A stretch of 64,000 bases of DNA from Lucinisca nassula (lineage: Eukaryota > Mollusca > Bivalvia > Lucinida > Lucinidae). The stretch is taken from NCBI GenBank assembly GCA_963580285.1, contig OY757025.1:115013900-115077899 (forward strand). The letters run 5' to 3'. The notes beneath the pieces are model-generated. The model saw only the letters and a program-made list of their open reading frames with translations. It had not been told where the DNA came from and did not search any database. Below, piece by piece: positions 1 to 8,616 of this stretch. The translations under genes and the position numbers were made by a program. The number at the start of each line of letters is the position of its first letter. Positions within the stretch are counted from its first letter, which is position 1.

Positions 1-1
1 G

Positions 2-331
2 ACTGTCACTTTTGACTTCCAAGATGACGTTGGAGGCCTACAGGTGAAAAACCCAGAAGGAGAATTTGTAGAAGTTAAGCCCATCCCAGGCGCAGTGCTT
101 GTAACACCAAGTGCATTGCTCCAACGTTGGACATCTGATTCGATCAAAGCAGCAGTTCATAGAATTTTACTGGACGAGGAGCGGAGACTGAAGACAAGGC
201 AAGCCATTATCTTCTTTGTACAGCCAGATGAAGATTTTGAAATCCAGTGTATTGATGGATCTAACAAATATGAACCAATAACAAGCAAAGATTTCTGGAT
301 GTCGAGAGCAAAGCTTTCCCTCACATATTAA
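2..331 (+). CDS. 2-oxoglutarate/Fe(II)-dependent oxygenase, C-terminal exon (partial)
   Basis: This is the C-terminal part of an isopenicillin-N-synthase-like 2OG-Fe(II) oxygenase, a family that uses Fe(II) and 2-oxoglutarate to hydroxylate or oxidise small molecules. The open frame runs from base 2, so the gene begins upstream of the window; the first in-window ATG/GTG is not a real start. Visible family features are TVTFDFQDDVGGLQV (the strand after the HxD iron motif, which must lie just upstream), PGAVLVTPSALLQRWTSD, the distal iron-binding His in AAVHRI, and the Arg of TRQAIIFF, where the usual RxS for 2-oxoglutarate is RxA. The ending SKDFWMSRAKLSLTY is a normal place for this family to stop. 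The TAA stop is at 329-331, inside a TTAA. The substrate cannot be told from this fragment. Confidence 0.85.
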   Translation, partial: TVTFDFQDDVGGLQVKNPEGEFVEVKPIPGAVLVTPSALLQRWTSDSIKAAVHRILLDEERRLKTRQAIIFFVQPDEDFEIQCIDGSNKYEPITSKDFWMSRAKLSLTY

Positions 332-569
332 CCTTTGACAGGCCGAGAAAAACTACATCTGAAAATGTCGTCTGCTTATGTTGTCTGCTGATTTGTTTTA
401 TTATTTTTTTTTTTTTTTTTTTTTGCAAACATTTTGAAAATATTTTTGGATACAGGCAAACAGTGTGAGCCCAGATCAACAGGAGCAGTCTGATCTGGGT
501 CCACACTGTTTGCAAAAAATACTTTTAAGGTAACCGGCAGACGTCAAAGCAGACGACAGTAGTCGTGGG
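332..569. mobile_element. TTAA-flanked MITE, subfamily A2
   Basis: A 238 bp non-coding element lies between TTAA at 328-331 and TTAA at 570-573, as expected for piggyBac-type target duplication. Its left end (CCTTTGACAGGCCGAGAAAA) and right end match, in inverted order, the copy at 59425-59659. The centre (453-513) is the palindrome that starts GCAAACAGTGT and is shared by all A-type MITEs here. A 24 bp poly-T run lies at about 400-424. The element starts one base after the oxygenase stop codon and so forms its 3' untranslated region. Confidence 0.75.
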
Positions 570-778
570 TTAATGAAACATGAACGTTTCAAGTGTACAT
601 AGAACGTAACCAGAACAATGTTATGCGTCTGGTAAAATATATTATTTGTCAAGACCCACACTTACTTATCACTGTAGCTTTTCGTTGTTGATGACCACAT
701 GATCATAACATATGTAGGAATTCCAGGTAATTGTTATTTATAGAAAACAGCCGCGCCATTTTTATCGCTGTGTGGTCA

Positions 779-1058
779 GTTTGTTTGTCTGTTTGATTTG
801 ATGCTTAACGTCCCCGTCAAAATTATATAGGTCATTTTGGAGACGTTGCTTCCAATTTTGTTTGACTTTTACCCGACATTGAGATGAAATGACATCTCAC
901 GCCTTGTCGCCCAATGAAACCAATAGTATTTATAAACATGGACGGTGCGACTCGCATCGCCTTAGATCCTCTAAGCGGTCTATCAGTACGCGTGTGCGGT
1001 CGTGGAAGCATCATGCAGCCCATTTATTTCTTCAAGCCCAAGGGCAGGGGCAGGCGCC
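779..1058 (-). mobile_element. SINE-B copy
   Basis: SINE-B is a roughly 300 bp retroposon and the most frequent repeat here. In its sense direction it begins with a GC-rich hairpin (GCCCCCGCCCATCGGGGC), contains CCGCTTAGAGGATCTAAGCC, and ends GACGTTAAACCTCAAATCAAACAAAC, which is written here as two parts: GACGTTAAACCTCAAA then (CAAA)n. This copy is antisense, with its CAAA tail at the left (ttgtttgtctgtttg). No coding capacity is visible, and no clear box A or box B was found in the head, so the origin of the head is unknown. Confidence 0.75.
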
Positions 1059-1331
1059 GGGCTTTGATGTCAGATAGATGCGTAAGAGGGCTACCTATAG
1101 AATACCGGAATCGTGTGTTGGGTTTGGCAAGATCAGGAACGCGGCATCTGATCAGGATCCACACTGTTTGATTACAGAGCTGAGGAACAACACGCTCAGA
1201 ACCATTTTGCCAGCTTACCCTCAAAGACAATTGACCCATCAATGCTGTCAGTGATGATTTAGTAATGCATTTTTCAATGCCCCCCCCCCCCCCCCCCACC
1301 AGGCCCACCAACCGTCCCCACTTCACCCCAT
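1059..1331. other. Spacer with half of an A-type palindrome and a C run
   Basis: No gene is visible. Bases 1128-1172 match one arm of the A palindrome (CATCTGATCAGGATCCACAC). A run of about 19 C residues lies near 1280-1298. Short open frames on both strands here are shadows of repeats. Confidence 0.5.
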
Positions 1332-1418
1332 CTATCGGGTAAAAGTCCCACAAAATTGGAAGCAACGTCTCCAAAATGACCTTTACAGTGTTGACGGGAC
1401 GTTAAACTTCAAATCATC
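1332..1418 (+). mobile_element. SINE-B 3' fragment
   Basis: This matches the last third of SINE-B, from CGGGTAAAAGTCCCACAAAA to the GACGTTAAAC end. A second copy in the same orientation follows directly. Confidence 0.65.
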
Positions 1419-1709
1419 CCGCCCATCGGGGCTTTAAGAAATATATGGACTGCATGATGCTTCCACGCAGAGCTGAATCCGACCGCACTCGAGTACTGGT
1501 AAACCGCTTAAAGGATCTAAGCTTGCCCAGGCAAAGCGGTACGCACGAGTCGGATAAACCCTACTGGTTTCAATGGGCGACAGAGCTTGAGATGTCATTT
1601 CATCTCAATGTCGGGTAAAAGTGCCACAAAATTGGATGCAAAGTCTCCAAAATGACCTTTACAGTGTTGACGGGGACGTTAAACCTCAACTCAAACAAAC
1701 AAACAAACA
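1419..1709 (+). mobile_element. SINE-B copy, near full length
   Basis: Sense-oriented copy from CCGCCCATCGGGGCTT to the tail (AAAC)n at about 1690-1709. Point changes and a TAAAGG variant of the central block show that it is old. Confidence 0.75.
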
Positions 1710-1769
1710 GCCGTCTTATATCCAAAGAAAAAAATGTATAGATTATATAAAAAATTACCATTTTATGGT

Positions 1770-2205
1770 CATTTTTATACGCCCGTTTGAAAAACGGGAC
1801 ATATTATGTCATGCCCCCGGCCTCCGTTCGTCCGTCCGTCCGTAAACTTTTCGTTTCCGGACAACTCTTTCTACAGTTTACATCCGATTGAACTGAAACA
1901 GCTCATATTGTTTCGAGGTTATGGTCCACCAAATAATAGAGTTATACCCCTTTGAAATTTTTGTAAACTTTTCGTTTCCGGATAACTCCTACATTTTACA
2001 TCCGATCAAGCTGAAACTTCATATGTAGCTAGACCATGATGTGGGACAGCGCATATTGTTTGGAGGTTTCGGTCCACCAAATAATAATAGAGTTATGCCC
2101 CTTTGAAACATTCTGTAAACATTTTGTTTCCGGATAACCCCTCCTACATTTTACATCCGATGAAGCTGAAACTTTACAAACAGTAAGGCCATGAAATTTC
2201 GTGAA
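1770..2205. repeat. Degenerate tandem repeat around GTTTCCGGA
   Basis: Three diverged units of roughly 130-150 bp each carry GTAAACTTTTCGTTTCCGGA, then TTTACATCCGAT, then CTGAAAC, then GGTCCACCAAATAATA. The block is entered through CCGTTCGTCCGTCCGTCCG at about 1820. This 'Cgtccgt' entrance also occurs at other long tandem-bearing elements in the window. Non-coding. Confidence 0.6.
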
Positions 2206-2210
2206 AATAC

Positions 2211-2310
2211 AGTAAAATTCCAATATTAAGACCACCATTGGGACTGCTCAAAAGTGGTCTTTAAGGGAACTTTTGAACAGTCCCAACGGTGGTCTCTGAC
2301 CAGAGGACAC
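2211..2310. mobile_element. Short palindromic element, pogo/Tc1-like end
   Basis: CAGTAAAATTCCAATATTAA opens a segment whose arms AGACCACCATTGGGACTG and CAGTCCCAACGGTGGTCT form a hairpin with a loop of about 35 nt. The CAGT start is like the TIR of pogo/Tigger-type MITEs, but no clear right end was found. Confidence 0.45.
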
Positions 2311-3138
2311 TGTATGCAGAAATCATAAAGAAAGAATAACTCTAACCTTCTTAATAAGCTTATTGAAGCAGAATTAGTCTTAATTCTTAATAGCGGAATT
2401 TCACTTAATTCTTAATAGCGGAATTTCACTGTATTTCGAACGGTATCAGAGTAATGGAGCGAACATGAAATTATGAAGCGCTGATGGACGTACAGAAACA
2501 AAATGTCGGAGGGTTTAACATAAAATTGAAGTGAGGACAATGACCAGAAATCGACACAATTAACCCACACATCAAAGGGAAATAAATACAACGCTACCGC
2601 TTTTTGTGGCGGGGCATAAAAACATATGGATAATCGCATTGGCAAATAATGCAGAAAATTGGAAACAGTAGCCCTTGAGTAAGGGGAGTATGATGATTTG
2701 TTCACAGGAACAGCTAATACAGGCTAATGGCGAAGGGAATATGACAATTTGTTCACACTCAATGGTTCACAAATAATAATGGTTCCCGAGGGTGAAGCTC
2801 GAGGATAATATAACAAATCTTATCAGTTACCCCCTATATATATTGCATTTGAACGTACTGGCCTGATAAAGATATGCTATCTCAGGACAAGTGAGCTTTA
2901 TCCCGTCAACGTGACATTGCACTTTTATGACTGAACCGGACTACTGGAAACATGACAAAAATGTCATTGTTACTGCAAAAAATGAAAAAAAAAAAAAAAA
3001 AAAAAAAATACTTGAAAAAAAAATATCATAGCCGGAAAATATGGTCAGCTGATACTAAATATATCGCCCGCAAGAATGCTGGGACGCACTGTGGACCATC
3101 AATAACTGATCGTAAATTGTTAGTTTAAGAGTGTACAA
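2311..3138. other. Non-genic stretch with repeat fragments
   Basis: No gene is seen. There is a direct repeat of TTAATTCTTAATAGCGGAAT at about 2372 and 2405, a weak match to retroposon-D (about 2518-2610, GAAGTGAGGACAATGACCAG), and an A-rich run at 2980-3008. Confidence 0.4.
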
Positions 3139-3345
3139 ATGGGTAAACTGATAGATAGAATACCAGATTCGTGTCATTTGATGTCAAGTTTATCAGGCTC
3201 GGCTTCGAGAACGCATGTAGAATCGCTCGGCAAGCCTCGCGATTCTACAAGCGTTCTCGAAGCCTTGCCTGATAAACTTGATATCAAAAGACACCAACCT
3301 GGTATTCTCTATTTCACATTCCCCTCACACAAAGGCAACAAATGC
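3139..3345. repeat. Long hairpin with GCTCGGCAAGCCTCGC apex
   Basis: The arms GTGTCATTTGATGTCAAGTT (from about 3172) and its imperfect reverse complement (to about 3292) form a 55-60 bp stem. The apex GCTCGGCAAGCCTCGC (about 3217-3232) nearly matches the apex of hairpin element C at 11.3-13.6 kb, although the stems differ. The 87-residue frame through it is a by-product of the palindrome. Confidence 0.6.
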
Positions 3346-3563
3346 ACGCGACTACCACTGTACTTGTACGGTGACGACAGAGGGGGAAGCCTTAATCTTT
3401 AGTCGCCCTGCCTCAACCAATCTCTCAACAAACGGTGCTCTCAACCAACATGCTCTCAACCAATCAGAATTCTTGAATAGCTTATTCATATTAATGAGGT
3501 ATAATATCCTCTAAGGTATCAAACATTTAATATATAATTTGCACAGTTTCCTTGCTTTCGCTT

Positions 3564-3812
3564 TAACCCATATATGCATAGCGGCCCTTTTGGGGGACAT
3601 TGGCAAACAGTGCAGACCAAAATCAGACACCACAGAACGCGGCGTCTGATCTGGGTCTACACCGTTTGCTTAAAGAACATTCATTTTTGTAAAATTTGGA
3701 GAAAAAAAACCCTGACACCTCTATAATTGGAAATAGACCACTCCAAACATATTAGTTGGGAGATTCCATTGTCAACATCACGGAAACATGCCTATATAAA
3801 TTTAACCCCCTA
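3564..3812. mobile_element. A-type MITE, subfamily A3
   Basis: Begins TTAACCCATATATGCATAGC and carries the GCAAACAGTGCAGACC palindrome at 3603-3672. The same left end and layout recur at 7604-7803, where the right end is TATATGGGTTA. The right boundary in this copy is approximate. Confidence 0.55.
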
Positions 3813-4215
3813 AAACCCCACTTTATGTAGTAAAACTGGGGTTTGGAGGAGTATATATTATTTTTTTTATTTCTGCTCAAAAACATAGATTGTGGGTACT
3901 CGTTAGAACCGCCTCGCAGAAATTAAAAAAAAATATTACAATTTTTCATCTGAAAATTTTCCTTTTGGGCGGTTAAATTCACCATTACGATAACACACCC
4001 GTGCATTTTTACACATCTTCAAAATGGTTACTTACTGATGAAAATCCGTAATATTTTTAATAATTTATACTGCAAACATAGTTTGTGGGTGCTTGTTAGA
4101 ACCGCCTCATTGAGGCGGTCCTAACGAGTACCCACAAACTATGTCTTGGAGGAGAAATAAGAAAAATAATGTATAGCCATGTAAACCCCAGTCTTCTCTA
4201 TATAAAGTGCGGGTT
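3800..4215. mobile_element. Palindromic element of hairpin family b
   Basis: Family b has outer arms AAACCCCACTTTAT...CGGGGTTT and inner arms with TTGTGGGTACTCGTTAGAAC CGCCTC and its reverse complement. Here the outer arms are at 3812-3840 and 4185-4215. Inner arms are at 3889-3920 and 4083-4145, with CTTATTTCTGCTC-like blocks between them. It is non-coding and of MITE type; no target duplication was resolved. Confidence 0.55.
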
Positions 4216-4299
4216 GGGGGGATGTATTCGTTTCACGGAATTGTTCACGTGATGAAAGTACTTGTATATGCGTGTTTTCGTAATGTATGGGTCAAGTTC

Positions 4300-4612
4300 A
4301 GTATGGCCATATTCGACTGGGAAGTTTCGTGAAATTTCCGTGAAATTCCACGCAGGAGTGTGGTGTCTTTCTTGTAATAGCCGATCACATGGTCCAATCA
4401 AATATTGGATATTTTTCAAATACATAAGCGATCGTGGAGCACGATTCTATTCGAAGGAAAAGTCGAACCTTTCGTGCACCACGGTCGCTTATGAGCTGTA
4501 CACAAATAAAATATTTGATTGGACCATGTGACCAGCTATTACATCTAGGCACCACACTCCTACGTGGAATTTCACGGAAATTTCACGAAACCTACCAGTC
4601 GAATACCGCCTA
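4300..4612. repeat. Large imperfect inverted repeat
   Basis: Left arm about 4312-4440 and right arm about 4470-4607 are reverse complements with scattered changes, for example GTGAAATTTCCGTGAAATTC on the left and GAATTTCACGGAAATTTCAC on the right, and CACATGGTCCAATCAAATAT against ATATTTGATTGGACCATGTG. It has the layout of a fold-back MITE and explains the overlapping frames on both strands. Confidence 0.7.
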
Positions 4613-4798
4613 TGACAATACTTTAGTGTCGTAATGTTTTCGTGTCACTTTTCAAGGACAGCTACGTGCGGTGTCAAGACAACGAAACAGCACACATGCT
4701 TTGCACATTACAATAATTTGTGCGCTAAAATGGCACTTAACTTATCTGTAGAACTTACTTACATGTATTTTCAAGTGACAAACATCAATAATTTTTTC

Positions 4799-5073
4799 CG
4801 GCCCCCGCCCATCGGGGCTTGAAGAAATAGATGGGCTGCATGATGCTTCCACGCAGAGCTGAAACCGATCCGCACACGAGGACTGGTAAACCGCTTAGAG
4901 GATCTAAGTCTGCCCAGGCAAAGCGGTGCGAGTTGGACCGTCCATGCTTATACTTGAGATGTCATTTCATCTCAGTGTCGGGTAGAAGTCCCACAAAGTT
5001 GGAAGCAACGTCTCCAAAATGACCTTTACAGTGTTGACGGGAACGTTAAACCTCAAATCAAACAAACAAATCA
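4799..5073 (+). mobile_element. SINE-B copy
   Basis: Runs from GCCCCCGCCCATCGGGGC to AACGTTAAACCTCAAATC plus (AAAC)n. The block between the central GTCCATGCTTATA and GAGATGTCATTTC is shortened by about 30 bp compared with other copies. Confidence 0.8.
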
Positions 5074-5079
5074 ATAATT

Positions 5080-5245
5080 TTCTCATATCTAGTCTAAATA
5101 AAGATTGTTGGTGCTCGTTAGAACGGCCTCAGTGGGGGTAATCTTACGAGTACCTACAACCTATCTTTTGATCAAAAATAGAGAAAAATAGTTAATATAC
5201 CCGTAAACATCACTTTTCTCTGAATAAAGTGGGGTTTAGAGCGGT
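5080..5245. repeat. Hairpin family b, short copy
   Basis: GATTGTTGGTGCTCGTTAGA and CTTACGAGTACCTACAAC form diverged inner arms. The right outer arm resembles AAAGTGGGGTTTAGAG at about 5225-5240. Confidence 0.45.
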
Positions 5246-5428
5246 TTTCAATACACGGACTTGTTGACTTTGTGCAAGGTCATCTTCGTTCGAAGCCAAT
5301 ATGCAGTAAGCTTCAACGTCAGTGAACAATGAGTTTAACCCATAAACGCCGAATGGAATCGCATACGTAATTCCTTCGGACAAGTTCACTTTCAGATTAA
5401 GTGTTATTTACTGTAAGTTTTAGTTTAG

Positions 5429-6115
5429 TTTATACAGTCAATCCTCCTTATACCGACATTCGTTATAAGGGAAAAACTCGTTATAACGACAGTTTCAGTG
5501 AAATTAATTCTTAGCTCAAATCTTAGCTTAGATTCCGAGCGACGTGGGCTTTCCTCCGGTTGGAAATCGAATCCATAGTCCTGAAAGATTCTTGTAATTA
5601 AATACTCCAAGAAACAAATGTTACAGATATTTGTTAGAATCGCCTCACCGAGGCGATTCTAACAAATGTCTACAACATTCGTTTCTTGGAGTAATGATGT
5701 GGAAAAGACCTTTTATAACCTATCATACCCCTAACTGGGATTCTTTATAACGGCAAATTCATTAAATGCTTGGAGTTATGATGTGGAAAGGACCTTTTAT
5801 AACCTATCATACCTCTAACTGGGACTCTTTTTAACTGCAAATTCATTAAATGCTTCGAGTTATGATGAGGAAAGGACCTTTTATAACCTATCATACCCCT
5901 AACTGGGACTCTTTATAACTGCAAATTCATTAAAAGCTTGGAGTTATGATGTGGAAAGGACCTTTTATAACCTATCATACCCCTAAGTAGGATTCTTTAT
6001 ATCGGCAAATTCATTATAACGGCACAATAATAGGGAACAAATACTGTCGTTATAACGCGGGTCCTCAATTATAGGGAACAAATACTGTCGTTATAACGCG
6101 GGTCCTCTATACTAA
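5429..6115. mobile_element. Pogo/Tc1-like MITE with four 84 bp tandem units
   Basis: The left end CAGTCAATCCTCCTTATA is followed by GTTATAAGGGAAAAACTCGT. The right side has two copies of AATACTGTCGTTATAACGCG at about 6038 and 6080. Between them, a unit starting GAGTTATGATGTGGAAAGGA repeats about every 84 bp at 5686, 5771, 5856 and 5940. A small hairpin with GAATCGCCTCACCGAGGCGA lies at 5636-5655. Non-coding. Confidence 0.55.
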
Positions 6116-6270
6116 TTTATTTTAGTTCGATAGCGACGAAAGCGCGAGAGAGACAGTCATTTTTACATCACTGCTACCCATTTACACCTGGCAGGAGTGG
6201 GGCAGTGGCATTATATGTCTCGCCCAAGGACACACCTCGCCTCCGACTACAATTCAAAGAGCAAAGTGTA

Positions 6271-6562
6271 GGCCCTGATCAAACACCGCACTCAGCAGCG
6301 TCTGATTAGGGTTTGCACTGATTACCAATGCCAAAATTTCAACTTGCGAGTCGACAGGTTGGTGTCCTTCTTGGTAGGCTTTCTTGTAACGGGGCATATG
6401 TGTCATGCCTTAATTCAATTCACTTAAGTATGTATGAGCCACATTATCTGCTGGTTCCTAGTCTGAAGATATCAGTGTTGGAAAAACAGGTAACCAGACC
6501 CCCCCCCCCCCGACCTTGAAAGGTCAGAGGGGTCTGGTTACCTGTTTTTCCAATATTGACAA
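6271..6562. repeat. Decayed A palindrome and C-run hairpin
   Basis: 6271-6320 is a decayed A palindrome (CCCTGATCAAACACC ... GTCTGATTAGGGTTTGCACT). 6475-6562 is a 30 bp stem, AAACAGGTAACCAGACCCCC against GGGGTCTGGTTACCTGTTTT, with a C run of about 14 at the apex base. A related partial sequence is at 46605-46665. Confidence 0.55.
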
Positions 6563-7137
6563 TGTGCAAGCTAGGGTCAAGCAAATAATGCAAATATGGT
6601 GACGACTGTTTATCAATCGACCCAAAGTTATGAAGCACACAAGCTTCGCGCCTGCTATTGTCCATCCGGTACCGCTGACTATCGCTGCCCATGTACAAAA
6701 TCCAGGTACCGGAGTAGTATACGGGTCACTTTAGGTAGAATGACGTCCCAAGATGGCCGAGAAGATGGCCGCCATTTTGACCTTCGCTGACCGTCGATGA
6801 CATTTGTGGGCTGACGCGTTTTGTTTGACCGACCGCGGGAAGGTAGCGTCACGTCCTAGGGCATGGTGTCTCAGACCAATTAAGAGTAGCGCTTCACATC
6901 CGTTTCGGGTGGCCAAGCATTAATTAAAAAGTAGTGCTTCAAATCCGTTTCGGGTATCGTACTTCTTTGGCCATCGTACCAGTACTGCCTTTCGCGTTCG
7001 ATTTTTAGCACCATCCGATAGTCCGCAAAGGTGTGACCGCTTATAGCTCGGGCTAAAAAAAATGCGGGGCCTTTACCTGACCAATTCCTTAGACAGGCAA
7101 CCCTTCCATTTTATACCGTAGTGAAGAACTCGTCCTG
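6563..7137. other. Non-genic stretch
   Basis: No gene or clear element was recognised. A short direct repeat (TCACATCCGTTTCGGGT and TCAAATCCGTTTCGGGT) occurs at about 6895 and 6938. The local open frames carry no recognisable domain. Confidence 0.4.
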
Positions 7138-7436
7138 CCGGCCTCGGTAGCTCAGTCGGATGCGCGTCTATGGTGATCAGGAGGCCTCGGGTTCGATACC
7201 TGCCGGGCTCGGCAACATTCTTTCCTGGAGATTGATCATGAAGTCTTTTCAACGGTCATTCTCTCCATCCCGCTGATTCAAGAAGGGCAGTTATCAGTTT
7301 GTGTACTGTACGGATCAGCCGCTTAAGTATAAGCCTGCCCAAGAAAAGTGTGGATAGGTAAAGTGACCGGCTCAAAAATGACCTTAAAAGTGTTGGCTAG
7401 GCCGTTATATTTCAATACAAACAAACAAACACAATA
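7138..7436 (+). mobile_element. Complete tRNA-derived SINE (SINE-t)
   Basis: The head is tRNA-like with box A TAGCTCAGTCGG at 7148-7159 and box B GGTTCGATACC at 7190-7200. The body follows, and the 3' domain (AAAATGACCTTAAAAGTGTT ... TTATATTTCAATAC) ends in (AAAC)n. The 3' domain and the CCGCTTA/TAAGCCTGCCCA block are shared with SINE-B, so both probably use the same LINE partner. This layout fits the V-SINE-like families known from molluscs, but assignment to a named family needs a library search. It is a retroposon, not a tRNA gene. Confidence 0.8.
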
Positions 7437-7603
7437 ACTCCTCCTACCTTTCCTCTGTGGTACGGACCCATGACACAATGACTGCAAATGGCTAAAGCCT
7501 TTGTTTAATATGTTGGCTGACCCTAGCTGACCTTTGTGTGGGACTGGTACTGTTTTTATAACAAATCTTTTTTTTTCTTCATATCAATACATGTTGAACA
7601 CGT

Positions 7604-7803
7604 GTAACCCACATATGCCTAGCGGACCTTTTTTGGGATATTGGAAAACAGTGCATGCCAATATCAGCCTCGGCGTTCGATCTAGGTCTTCACTACACGC
7701 ATCTTGCAAAAACTTACCGCTTACATATTACTCCTTAAGTTGGAAAAATGGAGCATTCAATACTTATCAGGCGGAAAATTCCATTGTCATATATGGGTTA
7801 GAC
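7604..7803. mobile_element. A-type MITE, subfamily A3
   Basis: Ends are TAACCCACATATGCCTAGCG and TCATATATGGGTTA. The central palindrome is decayed (AAACAGTGCATGCCAATATC). The 98-residue frame that starts at 7534 is built from this repeat. Confidence 0.55.
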
Positions 7804-8118
7804 CATTTGTTTGTTTGTTTGTTTGTTTGATTTGAGGTTTAACGTCCCCGTCAACACTGTAAAGGTCATTTTGGAGACGTTGCTTCCAATTTTGTGGGAC
7901 TTTTACCCGACATTGAGATGAATTGACATCTCAAGCCCTGTCGCCCAGTGTAACCAATAGGGTTTATTAGCATGGGCGGTCCGCCTCGCACCGCGGTTCC
8001 TGGACAGGCTTAGATCCTCTAAGCGGTTTATCGGTACTAGTGTGCGGGTCGGATTCAGCTCTGCGTGGAAGCATCATGCAGCCCATATATTTCTTCAAGC
8101 CCCTATGGTCGGGGGCCA
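7804..8118 (-). mobile_element. SINE-B copy, full length, antisense
   Basis: (TTTG)n at 7807-7832, then TTGAGGTTTAACGTCCCCGT, and on to CCCCTATGGTCGGGGGC. This is one of the best full-length copies, and it directly abuts the A3 MITE to its left. Confidence 0.8.
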
Positions 8119-8255
8119 GTTAGACCAATTGAAGAGTTAAAATGGATTGAATATTTATGATGATAGTCCGTGGAGCGATAATGAGAAAATATTCGTCCAG
8201 CACACTTTGAATCAACTCGCGTCTGAAAAAAGTCTTTAAAATGTCCTTTTCAAAA

Positions 8256-8420
8256 TAGAAGTGAAGGCAATGATCAGGAATCGATACAATTAACCCGCAG
8301 CTCCCATCAGAGACATAAAAGGGATAGAAGCTCAAACATTAAACAACAGACCCAAATGGAAATATCAATAGCGGAAAGCCAAAGGGACTTTAAAGCCTTC
8401 CTGTAAATGGGATAAAGGCA
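8256..8420 (-). mobile_element. Retroposon-D fragment
   Basis: Matches the constant end of retroposon-D (AGAAGTGAAGGCAATGATCA) and runs to about 8420. It belongs to the same diverged variant as 21995-22330. Confidence 0.55.
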
Positions 8421-8616
8421 AACAGCATAGATCCTGCTGATGACGACCCTAGGCAAGCAGTCGCATGACATGAATAAAGCAAAACGAAACTTCAATTTAA
8501 CGAAGATAAATTCGGCATAACATGGACTCATGCAAATGATAAGGGTGAAAGAATTCATACGGCTTAAGTGGATTTACGGTGTGATGCGAAAGAAACCAGA
8601 GGACCATTGGTCCTGA

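Noticed and set aside
7140..7212. A functional tRNA gene
   Set aside because: Boxes A and B are good, but acceptor and anticodon stems do not pair and a SINE body with an (AAAC)n tail follows.
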